Shown: positions 10,620 through 21,510 of the stretch, one piece after another
Position numbering within the stretch: the stretch's first letter is position 1
Layout of the letters: each line of letters opens with the position of its first letter
Origin: Pyricularia pennisetigena
Taxonomy: Eukaryota > Ascomycota > Sordariomycetes > Magnaporthales > Pyriculariaceae
Direction: 5' to 3'
DNA: 64,000 nucleotides
Assembly: GCF_004337985.1 (NCBI RefSeq)
Contig: NC_043744.1
Span: 4,375,417-4,439,416 of the forward strand
Position numbers and translations under genes: made by a program
Notes under the pieces: generated by a model
Database searches by the model: none
Told to the model about the DNA's origin: nothing
What the model saw: only the letters and a program-made list of their open reading frames with translations

Positions 10620-12084
10620 ATGGCCGCCTTTGGCTTGAACCCAGCTTCGGCAGTTAAGCTGCTCCTGGTAGGACCACACCAGAAAACCCCCCCCCCCCCC
10701 CCCTGACATACATCGTCCCGACGACTCGGGTATTGGACTCAACAGACTGACATGCTCCCAAAACCAACAACCCTCCCTTTCCTATCATGGCGGCAATGTC
10801 CAATAGCTGGCGCTGCTGATACCACCTGTCTCTCGCTACCTCGCGGGCAGGTACTATGCCCTGTCGCGCATCTACGCCAACAGGCCGCACAAGCTGCCGT
10901 CCGTCGACGCGTCCTTTGCGGCGACCGGCGGGGCGGGCGGTGGCCGCCACGGCATCCTGTTCACCAACCGGATCCGCAACTGCGAGGACGGGATCGTGGT
11001 GCCCGAGCTCGGCGTCGCGTTCCTGAGCTGCGACCCCGGCCGCGACGGCTGGAACACCGTCATGGGCTCGTTCGCTCAGGACCAAGACGCCAATCCCGGC
11101 GGCCAGATCTGGCTGTACCGCTACTCCAGGGACGTGGTCGCCGCCGACGAGGACGCGACCATGAGGCTGCAGAGGCTCGGCCTCTCGGCCTTCCCGGAAC
11201 CGAAGCTGTTCCACCCCATCGGCATCGCCTTCGACCACCCGACGGCGACGCTGTTCGTGCTGAACAACGACGTGCGCGGCCCGCGGCTGGAGGTGTTCCG
11301 CTACAGGCCGTCGATAATCTCCCCGTCGCTCAAGCACCTCGGGACCATCGAGCACCCGCTGATCTACTCGCCCAACTCGGTCGAGGTGGTCAGCAGCACC
11401 GAGCTCTACATCACCAACGACCATCGCTTCCCGGCCCGCTACCACCCGACCCTGTCCACCCTGGAGAACTACCTGCTCTTGGCAAAGGGTAGCGTCGTGC
11501 GGGTGAAGCTGTCGTCCAAGTCGTCGACTATAGAGTCCATCCGGACCGTCGCATCGCTCCCTTTCCCGAACGGCATCGCGCGTCTCAACGAGTCCACCAT
11601 GGCTGTGGCCTCGACCAACACGGCCAGTATCCATTTTTACAGCATGCCGGCGGCGGCGGCGGCGACGACAGCGGGGGAGAAGAAGAAGGAGGAGGACGGA
11701 GAGGAAGAGCAGCTGGCGCTGACCGGCGTGGTCAAGTTGCCATTTCTGCCTGACAACCTGTCTGTGGACGACAAGGGCAAGCTGTTGATCGCGGGACATC
11801 CCTCACCGCCGGAGCTGAACCAGGTCAGCCGGTCGCGGGCGCTGTGCCAGGACGAGCGGGCACGGAACCCCAAGGCCGAGGAGCCGAAACATTGCCGCAA
11901 GGCCATGGCGCCGAGTTGGGCGGCCGAGTGGACAGAGGCTGACGGGCTGAGGAATCTGTACGTCTCCAGAGGCGCGGAGGCGGGTGGCTACGGGACGACT
12001 GCGACGGCTGCGAGGGACTCTGCGAGAGGGCTTGGATTTCTGACTGGGTTGTACGACGAGGGGATTTTGGTTTGGAGGGAATGA
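10620..12084 (+). CDS. Paraoxonase/arylesterase-like protein (six-bladed propeller)
   Basis: Exon 1 is 10620-10667 (MAAFGLNPASAVKLLL) and exon 2 is 10807-12084. The 139-nt intron (10668-10806, donor GTAGGA, acceptor AATAG) holds a 17-nt C run at 10687-10703. The product is 441 residues. The splice unites one hydrophobic N-terminal helix (about 10-24), as in membrane-anchored PON proteins. PON-family landmarks follow in order: Glu76-Asp77, HPIGIAFDHP, Asn206 in YSPNSVEVV, the diagnostic TNDHRFPARY, Asn271 in FPNGIA, and Asp332-Asn333 in LPDNLSVDDKG. These match the calcium-ligand positions of animal paraoxonases. The residue aligned with PON1 His115 is Ile and that near His134 is Asn, so classical lactonase or esterase activity is doubtful. 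A Glu/Lys-rich insertion with an Ala run lies at about residue 295-318. Confidence 0.8.
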
Positions 12085-12279
12085 GCAGGAAGGAGGTTGA
12101 ATTAAATGGGAAAAAAGAAATAAAAAAAAAAATGTCAATATGAGAGTAGATCAAAAGTCACACGACAAAGGGATTTGAAAGCAGGGCTGGACCTCTGACT
12201 GAAAGATGACACGACTCTGTATTTGGATCATATCATTGTTGCTTCGGTCACTAAAGCCGGGCCAAACTGAGCTCCCGTT

Positions 12280-12777
12280 CTAAACCGCCGGCATGGTCGC
12301 AAACTTTGTAGATCCCTCGATGCTAGCGACCCAGTCCACCTTCCTATCGCAAAAAAACTCTACGTCTGGCTTAAACTCGGTTTTGTCGTCGCTGTCGATG
12401 ATGCCATAAGGGACAGACACAAACCGCGGGTATGCGATACTGCTGATCTTGATCAGGCAACCGCAGTTGCTGCAGAAGGAGCGCCCGATCCCGCTGGCGA
12501 GCTCTCCGGTGCCGTCGACATGCGTCTTGGTGACGGAGTCGGGGTCGTTATAGGTGACATTCTATTTGCGGTGGTCAGCTTCTTGGTAGCAATGGAGGAA
12601 CTGTAGAGGGGGTAATGATGGATTTACCTCGGCCGGGAACCTGACGCCAGTGTAAAAGACCGACCCAGCTGCCTTTTGGCAGTTGGTGCAGTGGCAGAGG
12701 TTTGTGCCGACCTTGTCGCCCTTGATAGTGACCGAGACCTTGCGGCAGAGGCAGGTTCCAGTGAGTTCTTTGGTCAT
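12280..12777 (-). CDS. GFA/CENP-V family zinc-binding protein
   Basis: Exons 12777-12628 and 12561-12280 with a 66-nt intron (12562-12627, donor GTAAAT, acceptor AATAG) give 143 residues. The start MTKELTGTCLC was chosen because it begins just before the domain; an ATG-initiated extension further upstream is possible. Zinc ligands are plain: Cys9 and Cys11, then CHCTNC (28, 30, 33), and in exon 2 FCSNCGC. Length and cysteine spacing fit a single GFA domain. Members include glutathione-dependent formaldehyde-activating enzymes and many fungal proteins of unknown substrate, so the name indicates fold rather than reaction. Likely soluble. It lies convergent with the paraoxonase-like gene, whose stop is 196 bp away. 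Confidence 0.8.
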
Positions 12778-14898
12778 GGTGATTACTGAGATGCGTTTGT
12801 TGTTTGCCTGCTTGCGGATGTTCTGCGGTCCACAGGTCGTCAAGTAAAAATATTACTGACTGGGAAGCTGGTCGCTTTTAAGGCAAGTGAACCTCTGGAC
12901 AAGACAATCGACCCGGACACGCGGAGCTTACCAAACTAGTAATTGGCCGGTCCGGAACCTCAATGTGACGTTCCGTTCCGTTAGCTTACAATACCCAAAT
13001 ATGGAGAGGGACACAAAGATATTTGACCTAGAGTTGTACATATGTGACAGCATCCGACAGATAAGCGCCTCAAGATCCTGGAGGCTGTGGTGCAGCTAAG
13101 CAGGTACACTGTACCCATTTGCGGGGTTGTGATCTTAAATCACTGCAGCTTCCCTACACTGATTGCATTGTTGGCGTACAAGCGAGCGCCACTCGTGAAA
13201 ACAGGTTGCCGTCAGCCTTCCCCAAAACTGTTTTTCACGACTTTTCATTGGGCCCCGTTTTACAGTGCTGACATGCGGCGGAGCTGCCATCACACCAGGA
13301 CCACTTCAAAAAGGAGAAGAAGATAAAAGAAGGAAAACGAAAGCAAAACAAAGAAAGAAAAAAAATTCCGGTTCAGTCATAGTCGACCGTGGCCATGGCT
13401 TGGCCATTTGTAGTGGAACCCCCTGTTGCACGGGCTGGAATCGAACGGCGAAACGGCTGACAGAGTCAACGCAGGATATCATGGAGTTTATTCGGCATGA
13501 GCTGGAGACGCGAACGATTCTGACGCGCAACTCGCCCGTCGGCACGAGCGTATACCTGGTTCCTTTCAACAGGATATCCAAAGTCCCCGATGTCACCGTG
13601 AGGTTGTCGATAAAGATGCCCTTTTTCTGACGGGAGCGAGGACGACAGTAACATGCCACTGGATCCAACTTCTAGGGCTGTTGTGTTCTGAGAAAGGATT
13701 GAGTTGTCTCCTTCTGGAGAGGCCGGAGCCCGACACCACTGCTCACTCATTGCCAGTTCTTTCTCAGCCAAGGCAGTGCCGACGAAAAAGTGCATTGTTC
13801 GCCGGGCCAAGCAACGGCGTCCACAACGAGAAAGGCAGATTGCAAAGCCGAGCTGAAGGTTTACGAGAACCTCGGCTACTGGCACAAGATACCAGACGAA
13901 ATTGATGATTTTGGCAACTTTCCTCGTGCCTCAGTCGACTAGACACTTGGTGAACTCCCCAGGATCGGACGGCTGGTGCCCCCGTGAGCCCATCTCAAGC
14001 ACAACCCCTGGCTACCATATGATCTCTGTGATGGTACTCCAGATGACTGACGGTTCCCTTTTGCGCGGCTTGGTTATGCTCTCCAACGCCGTTTTTTACC
14101 CCACCCAGAATCCCAGGCTAGCCGTCGCATGGTCATAACCTACTCCCAAAACTCTGGCTGGTAACCGGATAGCTACCAGTCCAGATATGCCATCAATCAC
14201 TGTAAAACTTCGGATTAGGATGATTATGGGATCCAGGTCCTTGTGCGTGTTGAGGATCTCGTGTCCTACCACGACCTTGCGTAAGATATCGCAAGTGGAC
14301 TCCATCCAGTCTTCCGGTTAAGCCTGTCTCGAAGCCTTCATAATTCCTTATTTGAAGTCTTCCTCGTTGTCAAATTGACCGTAGCCAACCTGATCACTGT
14401 GCAAGTAATGATCCTTTACTACATACGAAGAATTATTTGATACTGCAAAAGCTCGTCAATGTATCATCGCTGCTGGGAAATAACAGACCTCTTTTCGGAA
14501 TCCGAGACCTTTGCCAGACGTTGCTGAGGCTGGCACCCTCGATAAAAATCCATGACGATAACAGCGTCACGTTCTCGTCCCGGTGTGCATTATACGCCTA
14601 GGTACGAAAGTGGACTCACCAACAGGGCTGGCTGGCTTCAACTAACACGCCAACATACAACTGAGGCGAAAGCCAGGCCCCGGACTGACGTTGGGGTGGT
14701 CTCACGCTGTATGTCACATACGTGGGACATGCACACGCTTGTTTCTTCTGTAATTTCTTTTTTTTCTTCTTTTTTTTGACCACCTTGGACTTAAATACAT
14801 TCTTTGATTCGGTTTTCCCTCCGGTAGTGCCAGTAAATGCAGTAGTAATCCCACTCTGATAGAAAAGTTCTTAGGTTGGATAGGTATCCAGCCACATC
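12778..14898. pseudogene. Gene-poor stretch with possible decayed coding sequence
   Basis: About 2.1 kb. Between 13430 and 14140 (+ strand) fairly protein-like segments occur in different frames (13430-13628; about 13760-13970, ending in a Tyr/Asp/Phe-rich stretch; 13985-14138), separated by stops or frame changes without convincing splice sites. Antisense open frames overlap them. This could be a disabled gene or chance; I cannot name an ancestor. Outside 13400-14150 nothing is supported; T-rich tracts lie at 14755-14775. Confidence 0.25.
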
Positions 14899-16497
14899 CT
14901 AAGGTGCAGGCGCAGCACCTCTCCTAGCTTGTAGCCATCCGTTGAGTGTCCCTTGAGTCTTGGCACTGGCCGGTCCGTGTGACGCTGTAGGCATTTGTGG
15001 ATATGACCTTGCGGAAGCTTCTTGTTTCTTCTCTTTGAGAACCCTCAAGAATTCCTTGACCGTGGCGCGATCTATGCAATCCTCGGACTCCCACGATGGG
15101 TTCTGATCCGACGGCCAATCACCCTTCCACCGCACCTTGAAGTAGCGGGTCTTTATACCGTCGTGTTCCTCCACTCTGACGCCTTCAAGCCTCAGGACAT
15201 CCCACTCATTCGGCGTGTCCACAGCCATTATGTCGCCAGTAACTGTTTCGTCTTCCTGCGCCTGTGGCAGAGGCTGAGGTGCGGAACTGGGAGCGGCCCC
15301 TTTTGATATAGATCTGACGTAGCTCGGCAGTGGGATGGGCGTGGTTGATTCGCGCTTGGTTTGGGCTAAGGTGGTCTGTTGCGCGACTGGCGCATCTTGA
15401 GCCGAACCTCCAGAGCGCGAGGAGATGGAACTGTCATGTCCGGAGACCAGGGATGGCTGTTTCATGAGGGCTGGACGTGTGACGATAGTTGATTCGGACG
15501 GAGACGGTGCCGGCGCGCTTTCTTTATTCTTTGGAATCTGTTCCGATGAGCGATCCGGGACCCGGGACTTCGTGCCTCTGGTGGGCCTTACACCTGGACT
15601 TGGCCTATGCCTATTATGCTCCGCCTGTGGAACAACTGTCTGAGGTGTATCAAGGGGTTTGACCTTGGGCGGGCGGCCTGGTCCACGACCTCTGCGAGAT
15701 GCAGGCTGTGTTCGTGCAGCAGAACGGCTGGGTATTGAGATTTTAAAATCTCCATCGAACCGCTCAGCCTTGCTGTTCCTTTCTGCCTGTTGTAGGAGCA
15801 CGCGCTGGAGCATTTCGTCTTCATCTTCGTCATCCTCCTCGGCTTCCTCGTCTTCGTCTTCACCTAGTGAAATAATACTGTTCTGGCTGCGTATGCGATC
15901 CTCCATTTCGTTTTGCAGGTCCTGCAGATTATCTGCAGAAAGATTGAACCGATTTCTCTGTGGCGTGGAAAGCGACGGAACACGACGTCCGTCATCCTCA
16001 CCTGCGGGGGTTTTCTTTTTCGGCGGTCGACCCGGGCGACCTCGTTTCCTGGGCGCGCCGGACTTCTGCGATTTTTGTTGCTGCTGTTGCTGTGAGAGCA
16101 AAGCATCGATCTCTTTTTGCGCCTCCTGCTCTTCGGCCGCCTCACGCGCCAGCAGGTCCTGGTATTCGAACTCTTCCACTTGTCGCGGAGATACGTATCT
16201 ATATGCGTGCATGCATTCCACCCCGACGCGGGCCTCTCGCAGCTCCGGATCTCTCCATCCTATGATGTAAAAAGGTCGCTTTCGTAAGGTTTCCGGTTGT
16301 TTTCGGCTGTCGGGATCGATGATCTTCTGGATAATATAAGCAGTATTGTCGCTATGCTCAGGCAGGAGCTGGATTTTGCCGGGGGGAGGGTGTGTGCCCC
16401 TGTAGTAGGTGGGGTGCAAGGGAATGTCGATAGTAAATGATGACTGCATCGAGGTCTCGCGTCGCGATCGCTTCGCCGGGCGGGAGAAGTCGTCCAT
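14899..16497 (-). CDS. AT-hook and chromodomain-type chromatin protein
   Basis: 532 residues from the ATG at 16497; the frame is open to 16593 without another ATG, so an upstream exon is possible. An N-terminal segment (about 50-112: AYIIQKIIDPD, RPFYIIGWRDPE, RQVEEFEY) has the beta-strand pattern of a divergent chromo-like module. Two AT-hooks follow: GRPGRPPKKK near residue 150 and GRGPGRPPKVK near 272. Between them lie a poly-Gln stretch and an acidic Glu/Asp tract. At the C-terminus (about 430-490) is a chromodomain: RYFKVRWKGDWP then NPSWESEDCI and a closing helix. AT-hooks bind AT-rich minor grooves and chromodomains bind methylated histone tails or partner proteins, so a heterochromatin role is reasonable. 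Neurospora CDP-2 and CHAP are conceptually similar, but I cannot assign orthology. Confidence 0.7.
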   Translation of the reverse strand: MDDFSRPAKRSRRETSMQSSFTIDIPLHPTYYRGTHPPPGKIQLLPEHSDNTAYIIQKIIDPDSRKQPETLRKRPFYIIGWRDPELREARVGVECMHAYRYVSPRQVEEFEYQDLLAREAAEEQEAQKEIDALLSQQQQQQKSQKSGAPRKRGRPGRPPKKKTPAGEDDGRRVPSLSTPQRNRFNLSADNLQDLQNEMEDRIRSQNSIISLGEDEDEEAEEDDEDEDEMLQRVLLQQAERNSKAERFDGDFKISIPSRSAARTQPASRRGRGPGRPPKVKPLDTPQTVVPQAEHNRHRPSPGVRPTRGTKSRVPDRSSEQIPKNKESAPAPSPSESTIVTRPALMKQPSLVSGHDSSISSRSGGSAQDAPVAQQTTLAQTKRESTTPIPLPSYVRSISKGAAPSSAPQPLPQAQEDETVTGDIMAVDTPNEWDVLRLEGVRVEEHDGIKTRYFKVRWKGDWPSDQNPSWESEDCIDRATVKEFLRVLKEKKQEASARSYPQMPTASHGPASAKTQGTLNGWLQARRGAAPAP

Positions 16498-17136
16498 AGC
16501 TCCAGGCGTGGTGTTGGGAGCGAGCGCAGGTGACGAATCTTGCGGTTGGCGTCGATAAATTTGTTCTACCAAATGGGAAAAGTTGGGGAACACATGGGTT
16601 GAACATGGGTTGCCGGTCTACTTGAGAGACGCGCTCAGCGAAGACTGATAATCGCGCGCGCGAATCGGGCATATATTGTCTTTGCCGGATAAGTGCATTA
16701 CATTAGATCTGAGATCCGAATGTGAACTGCTTCGAAGTGAAGGTGATTCTGGTGGAGAATCCCGCAGCTTGTCGTGTTATGGTACAAATTGAATGTTGCA
16801 GCTGCGGGAGACAAGCGAAGATCCTGTCCAGTCGCGCTAGAACCGACGTGACGTGCCCCATTACTTCCAAAATGGCCGAAAACCACGGCATAACCCCACG
16901 TGATGGCATCAGGATGAATTTCCATCTCCAAGTTTAAGTTCAAGCTCTCGCTTTGAAGACAATGTGGACTATTCTATTTATATCTCCTGGCTTTTGAAAC
17001 TACTTTCAAAATTGGCGAAATTCCTTTGTGCACTTTCTAAAAGCACAGCAGAGCACCACAAACTCACCTTTCCACCCTCCACCTCCACCCTCCACAAACC
17101 ACACCAGCCAAAACCAGGCCTAACCTACCCTGCACC
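16498..17136. promoter_or_regulatory. Divergent intergenic region, chromodomain gene and thioesterase
   Basis: 640 bp between two outward-facing starts, presumably holding both promoters. The thioesterase side (17050-17130) has a C/A-rich leader with CCACC repeats. No specific site is claimed. Confidence 0.4.
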
Positions 17137-17700
17137 ATGCCTCCCACCACCATCGACGAATTAATTCAGCCATTCCTCTCGGAGCCGTGGTGCATGCAAC
17201 TGATTCGGGATCCGACTTACACCTTAGAGGCCCCAACGTCTCGAATCGGTGAGCCTATGATCGACCACGAGTTTTTTGCCCGCACAGTCAATGCACCCGA
17301 CTGCATACCAGGTTTCATCGGTTTGAACAAGAAAACAACAAGACCGGACGGGGTTGTGGAAGAAAGAATTTCCCTCTTCACCGTCGACCATGGAATCGAC
17401 GGCTATCGCGGAGTTGTGCACGGCGGCATGGTGGCCGCAATGATCGATGAGGCTGTCGCGGGCGCCGTCGAAACCAACGTGAACGAGGGCGGACCGTGGG
17501 GGAAGCAGAAGCTCATGACCAAGTTTCTCAATGTTACCTTTATTCGACCTGCGCCTACGCCTGCGTTTTTGCAATGCCGAGTCAAGCTTGAGAATTATGA
17601 CGGCAGAAAAGCCTTTTTTACGGCAATTCTGCAGGATGGCGAGGGTAAGGATCTGGCAAAGGGCGAAGCTTTGTTCGTCAAAGTGCAAGAGAAATTATAG
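17137..17700 (+). CDS. Hotdog-fold thioesterase superfamily protein
   Basis: Single-exon gene of 187 codons; ATG in good context (caccATGCC). The hotdog signature is at about 95-110: VVHGGMVAAMIDEA, where the HGG loop and the Asp/Glu of the central helix are the family's active-site region. Strands LMTKFLNVTFIRP and KAFFTAILQDGEG complete the fold. Length matches fungal PaaI/4HBT-like thioesterases, which hydrolyse acyl-CoA esters. There is no obvious mitochondrial or peroxisomal signal (C-terminus VQEKL), so it is probably cytosolic. The acyl substrate is unknown. It is divergent from the chromodomain gene and precedes PAM17 on the same strand by about 620 bp. Confidence 0.85.
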   Translation: MPPTTIDELIQPFLSEPWCMQLIRDPTYTLEAPTSRIGEPMIDHEFFARTVNAPDCIPGFIGLNKKTTRPDGVVEERISLFTVDHGIDGYRGVVHGGMVAAMIDEAVAGAVETNVNEGGPWGKQKLMTKFLNVTFIRPAPTPAFLQCRVKLENYDGRKAFFTAILQDGEGKDLAKGEALFVKVQEKL

Positions 17701-18323
17701 CGGCTGGTTGGTGCACTTGGATAGGAGTGGGGCTGGTGAAGCTACGATAGCCCTTGTATTGTTTGATATAGTCGGACATACTTGACGGTTCTTCCCATCG
17801 CCTGCCTATATGACGGTAAATATATCAAACAAAGCTTTGTAGACGTCTACATACAAATAAATGTCTGATTTTCTTATCCATGTGGCTACCTTGAAAACCC
17901 CCGATGGTCCTCCACACGTGACCGAGCCGAGGCTCAGGCACTCTGAACACCGCTGGGGGCAGAAACAAGACCCTTGCACTCTTGCTCATACCCATGTCCA
18001 TAGAACACTCGAATATCCAGTGGATCCAACCGGTACTGACGGAGTAGCTTATCGATTGGCACAGCCGCTGGTCCAAGCGCTACCTTGGCCAAGGTAGCTA
18101 CAGCTCTGATGGAAATTTGGAGAGCCTCAAGCTGGAGAGCTTCGAGACACCGAACGACACCAACAACGTCACTGGCGCCTCAACTGCATCTAATTTTTTA
18201 CCCTCTCCAAACCAAAGCACAACGACCATCATCGCTAAAGCCGCCGCTTAGAGACTCATTAAGACTTGTGTGCAAGCATCAAACTAGCTTTTTATTTTTC
18301 CCACCGCAACCAATCCCCCCAAA
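17701..18323. other. Intergenic between thioesterase and PAM17
   Basis: About 620 bp. No supported gene; short open frames on both strands lack domains. The last 100 bp are a C/A-rich leader of PAM17. Confidence 0.6.
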
Positions 18324-19224
18324 ATGCTCGTCTCAAGGACGACAACCATGCTCCGTGCTGTGCCCGCACGCACGACAACCCTACAGCAGCCCGCCCTCCG
18401 CGGAATGGCAACGACGTGCCTACTTGCAGCCAAGCCCACGGCGACACCTATGATGGCGATTCGTAGCCAGCCTAAGGTTTTACAGACCCTCGCATCAGCC
18501 CGCTCACCAATCTTGGGTAGCCGATCAGCCTCAACCACCACCTCAAGCTCCCCCTCTTCGCAAGCAGCAGCCACCGGCATGGCCGAGAAACCCCTGGACT
18601 GGAACACCTTCTTCCGCCTCCGCACCCTGCGCCGGCGCTGGCAGCTTGCCTTTAGCGGCCTTATGTGCGCAGGCAGCGCCGCCGGCGGTGCCGTCTTCCT
18701 AAGCTCGGGCTCTCTCGACTCGCTCGTCTCGCAGCTGCCGCTCGATCCCTTCTTCACGCTCGGCCTAATGACCTTTGGCTTCGCCGCGCTGGGCTGGCTT
18801 GTCGGTCCCATTCTGGGGAGTGCTGCCTTCAACGTGCTGCACAGGAGTACCAAGAGACAGATGACGCTGGTATGATTCTGAATCTAGAAAAAAAAAATCT
18901 CCTTATTTGCTGATTGATAATTACTGGGCTTTGGGAAACTTGAACTCCATACTAACAAGCAACGATTCGCGTCACTGTAGAAGGAAAACCAGTTCTTTGC
19001 GCGCATCAAGAAGAACAGAGCTGAGCCGTATGGCTCGGCCAGCAACCCAGGTAAGCAATTTGGATAATTGGACTTAAAACCCAGCTCGTTTTGATTGATG
19101 GGACTCACTAACACCCAACGAAGTGCCCGATTTCTATGGTGAGAAGATCCAGAGCGTCGCCGGCTACAGGCAATGGCTCAAGGACCAGCGGGCTTTCAAC
19201 AAGAAGCGGGTAACGTTCATCTAG
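18324..19224 (+). CDS. PAM17: Mitochondrial import motor subunit Pam17
   Basis: Three exons: 18324-18869, 18981-19050 and 19124-19224 (introns 111 and 73 nt; the second has a CACTAAC branch site). The product is 238 residues. A long Arg/Ser/Thr-rich, acid-poor presequence (about 1-85) targets mitochondria. The Pam17 core begins LDWNTFFRLRTLRRRWQ, followed by two transmembrane helices (about 108-128 and 140-165), then the conserved matrix-side tail spread over exons 2 and 3: ARIKKNRAEP and VPDFYGEKIQSVAGYRQWL, ending in basic residues. Pam17 associates with TIM23 and helps assemble the Pam16-Pam18 module that drives preprotein import. The tail is only found by splicing, and every junction keeps frame. 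It is convergent with UBA4 (stop 350 bp away). Confidence 0.9.
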
Positions 19225-19573
19225 GGGGCTGGGGAATTCTTGTACCAGAAAGTTTTTGTCATGTTTTACTACCAAACGAAAAAAAAAAAACACATCAAAA
19301 TGGGCTTTGATGGGGAGTATTTGAGTCTGTTTTCGCATATTTTATTTGTTTTCTTGTTTCTCATATGTTTTCATGATCTTCCCCTTGGAGGTTTGTTTGG
19401 AAGGGGGACATCGTCAGGTAGGAAATGTCTGTTCTTGCCAGGGCAGAGGCGGAACAAGCTTGTGTACTAACACTGCAAACCCATTATTTGGGGTATCTAT
19501 TTTCAATTTCTCGCAGCTCATTTCAAGGGGTCTACATAGGTAAATATCAAGCTTGTCATTGGGACCTCGAACC

Positions 19574-21142
19574 TTACATGAACGGCAGTGTACTGTCGAC
19601 CTCTCTTTTCCACGCCAGCATGCCACCCTTGACGTCACCAACGAAACGTTTTCCTTGTTTGTCAAGCCCTGAATCTTTGAGCTGCCTGGCCACGGTCTGC
19701 GAATCGTTCCCAACCCGGCAGACCACGTACACCGGTGAGTGGCTGTCGGCAACAACGTCTGGCAACCAGTCAAGTTTGGTGTTGTCTTTGGTGTTGTTAC
19801 AAGCTCCCGGGCCCTGTGTTTTCGAAAACGGTATGTTGATTGCCCCCGGGATATTTGCAATGTCAAAATGCTCTTTCTCCCGCACATCCAGTAGCATGGG
19901 CTTCCCATGCTCCCCATCCTGCTGCTGCAATAGAGCATGGAGTTGCTCAGCAGAGACACGTTCTTCCGGCTTCAGGAGCGCCACGGGCTGTCTTGGTCCG
20001 CCACAAAACTGGACATAGTTCAATCCCCCCTCCCGCAGCGTCTGAAGAGACAGTATCGACTTCTCCCCACAGGCGAAACAATCTTTGCGCCGACCACGCA
20101 TCCTTACGCTTCTGAAACCTGCAGGACTGCCGTCAGGGGGTGCGGAAAACAGCAGCAGCGATGGCGGAATGGCGGTTTGCTGCTGTTGTTGTTGTGGCTG
20201 CTCCGGCGACGGAGGAAGATGCCGACCAGCTGCCAGTAGCCTGATACCCTCGAGCGCCTGCAGCACGCCCATGACGCCGACGACCGGGCCCAGGATCCCG
20301 CCCTCCCCACAGCTGGTCACGGCGTCGGGCGGTGGCGGCTTTGGAAAAACGCAGCGGTAGCAGGGCCCGCCAGACGAGTCAGCCTGCGGCGCAGCGGGGG
20401 CGTTGAGCACGATCAGCTGACCGTCGGTGCGGAGCGCAGAAGCCGAGACCAAGGGCTTGTGGAGGAGCACGCAGATATCCGAGATGAGGTAGCGCGAGGT
20501 GGGATGGTCCGTGCAGTCGAGGACCAGGTCGTAGCCCGAGACGACGGACTCGGCGTTCTGCGGAGTCAGGTGGGCTCGGTGCGCGTTGTATTTGACCAGC
20601 GGGTTGAGCTCTCTGAGGTAGCTGATGGCGCTGTCGACCTTCAACGTGCCTACCCTGGAAGTGCCGTGGGCGACCTGTCGGTGAAGGTTGGATGCTTCGA
20701 CCGTGTCGCCATCTACGAGGCCGATGGTGCCCACGCCTGCGCCTGCGAGGTATGCTGAGGCGGGACACCCGAGACCACCGGCACCGACGACGAGGACTGA
20801 GGCTGCTTTCAGTCTGAGCTGGCCTGCACGTTTTGCGGGTTAGATTTATTGTGACAAAAACAATGATCGAGGACAGGCAAGTAGAACATGATTCCTAAGC
20901 ACACCTTGGATGCCGACGGATGGCAGTATCAGCTGTCTTCCGTAGCGCTCATACTCTGCCTCGGCCAGGGGCCATTTCCAGGTACTGCTACTGCTCCCCC
21001 TGTCCGTCTTCGGGCTGTCGCTACAGGGCGGGGTCTTGGCAGCTTCTGCTGCAGCCAACTGCGCCTTGAGTGACTGAAGAGTTGCTTCGCACTCGGCGAT
21101 TTGAGTTCGGAGCTCTTCTGCCCTCTTGTCAGCTTCTTCCAT
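19574..21142 (-). CDS. UBA4: Adenylyltransferase and sulfurtransferase Uba4/MOCS3
   Basis: Exons 21142-20905 and 20823-19574, intron 81 nt (20824-20904, donor GTGTGC, acceptor GTGCAG); 495 residues. Residues 1-35 form a short coiled coil. The E1-like domain follows: YGRQLILPSVGIQG, the nucleotide loop GAGGLG (93-98), DGDTVEASNLHRQ, DCTDHPTSRY, zinc pairs PCYRC (about 235) and CFACG (about 329), and the candidate adenylation cysteine in SCGEGG (about 251). A Gln run lies near 290. The C-terminal rhodanese domain has LLDVREKEHF and the active cysteine in VVCRVGNDSQ (about 449). Uba4 activates Urm1 for tRNA wobble-uridine thiolation and protein urmylation; MOCS3 orthologues also serve molybdopterin synthase. 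Length and both domains are complete. Confidence 0.92.
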
Positions 21143-21510
21143 CTTGTATGTTTTCCTTCACCAGCGAGAAAGGTTTAAGTCACCCATGCATCACTATTAA
21201 AAGCGCATCGTCTTGCTATTCAAGAATTCATCGTCACTGGGCTCCACTCAAGAGTTCTAAGCGGGGCGGCCCCTTCATTGATGGATCTTTGCACCGTAGA
21301 GTTTCTAGGCGGCAGTGGCTGTTGACCGCCCGCCTTAGATTCGACATCCCTGCAACCGGCAGAACGACCTTCCCCGCCAAAATTGTTCGTTCAATGTTCA
21401 ATCCAATTCATGCTTGCAAGCTTTAGTTCGGTTATCACGTAAGTTGGTTTGCCAAGTACGTCGTTCACCAAGCTCAAACGGGTCGTCTTGAAAAAATCAA
21501 AACATCAAAC
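21143..21510. promoter_or_regulatory. Shared UBA4/SLX9 divergent promoter region
   Basis: 368 bp separate the UBA4 start (minus strand) from the SLX9 start (plus strand), so both promoters must lie within or overlap this interval. The SLX9-proximal 30 nt are A-rich. No individual site is claimed. Confidence 0.5.

Noticed and set aside
10654..11799. 381-codon minus-strand frame
   Set aside because: Antisense of the paraoxonase-like exon; Arg/Val/Gly/Asp composition typical of a GC-rich shadow and no ATG-domain structure.
13385..13460. tRNA-like B box (GTTCGATTCC on the minus strand)
   Set aside because: The T-stem bases around it do not pair and no matching A box or acceptor stem was found.
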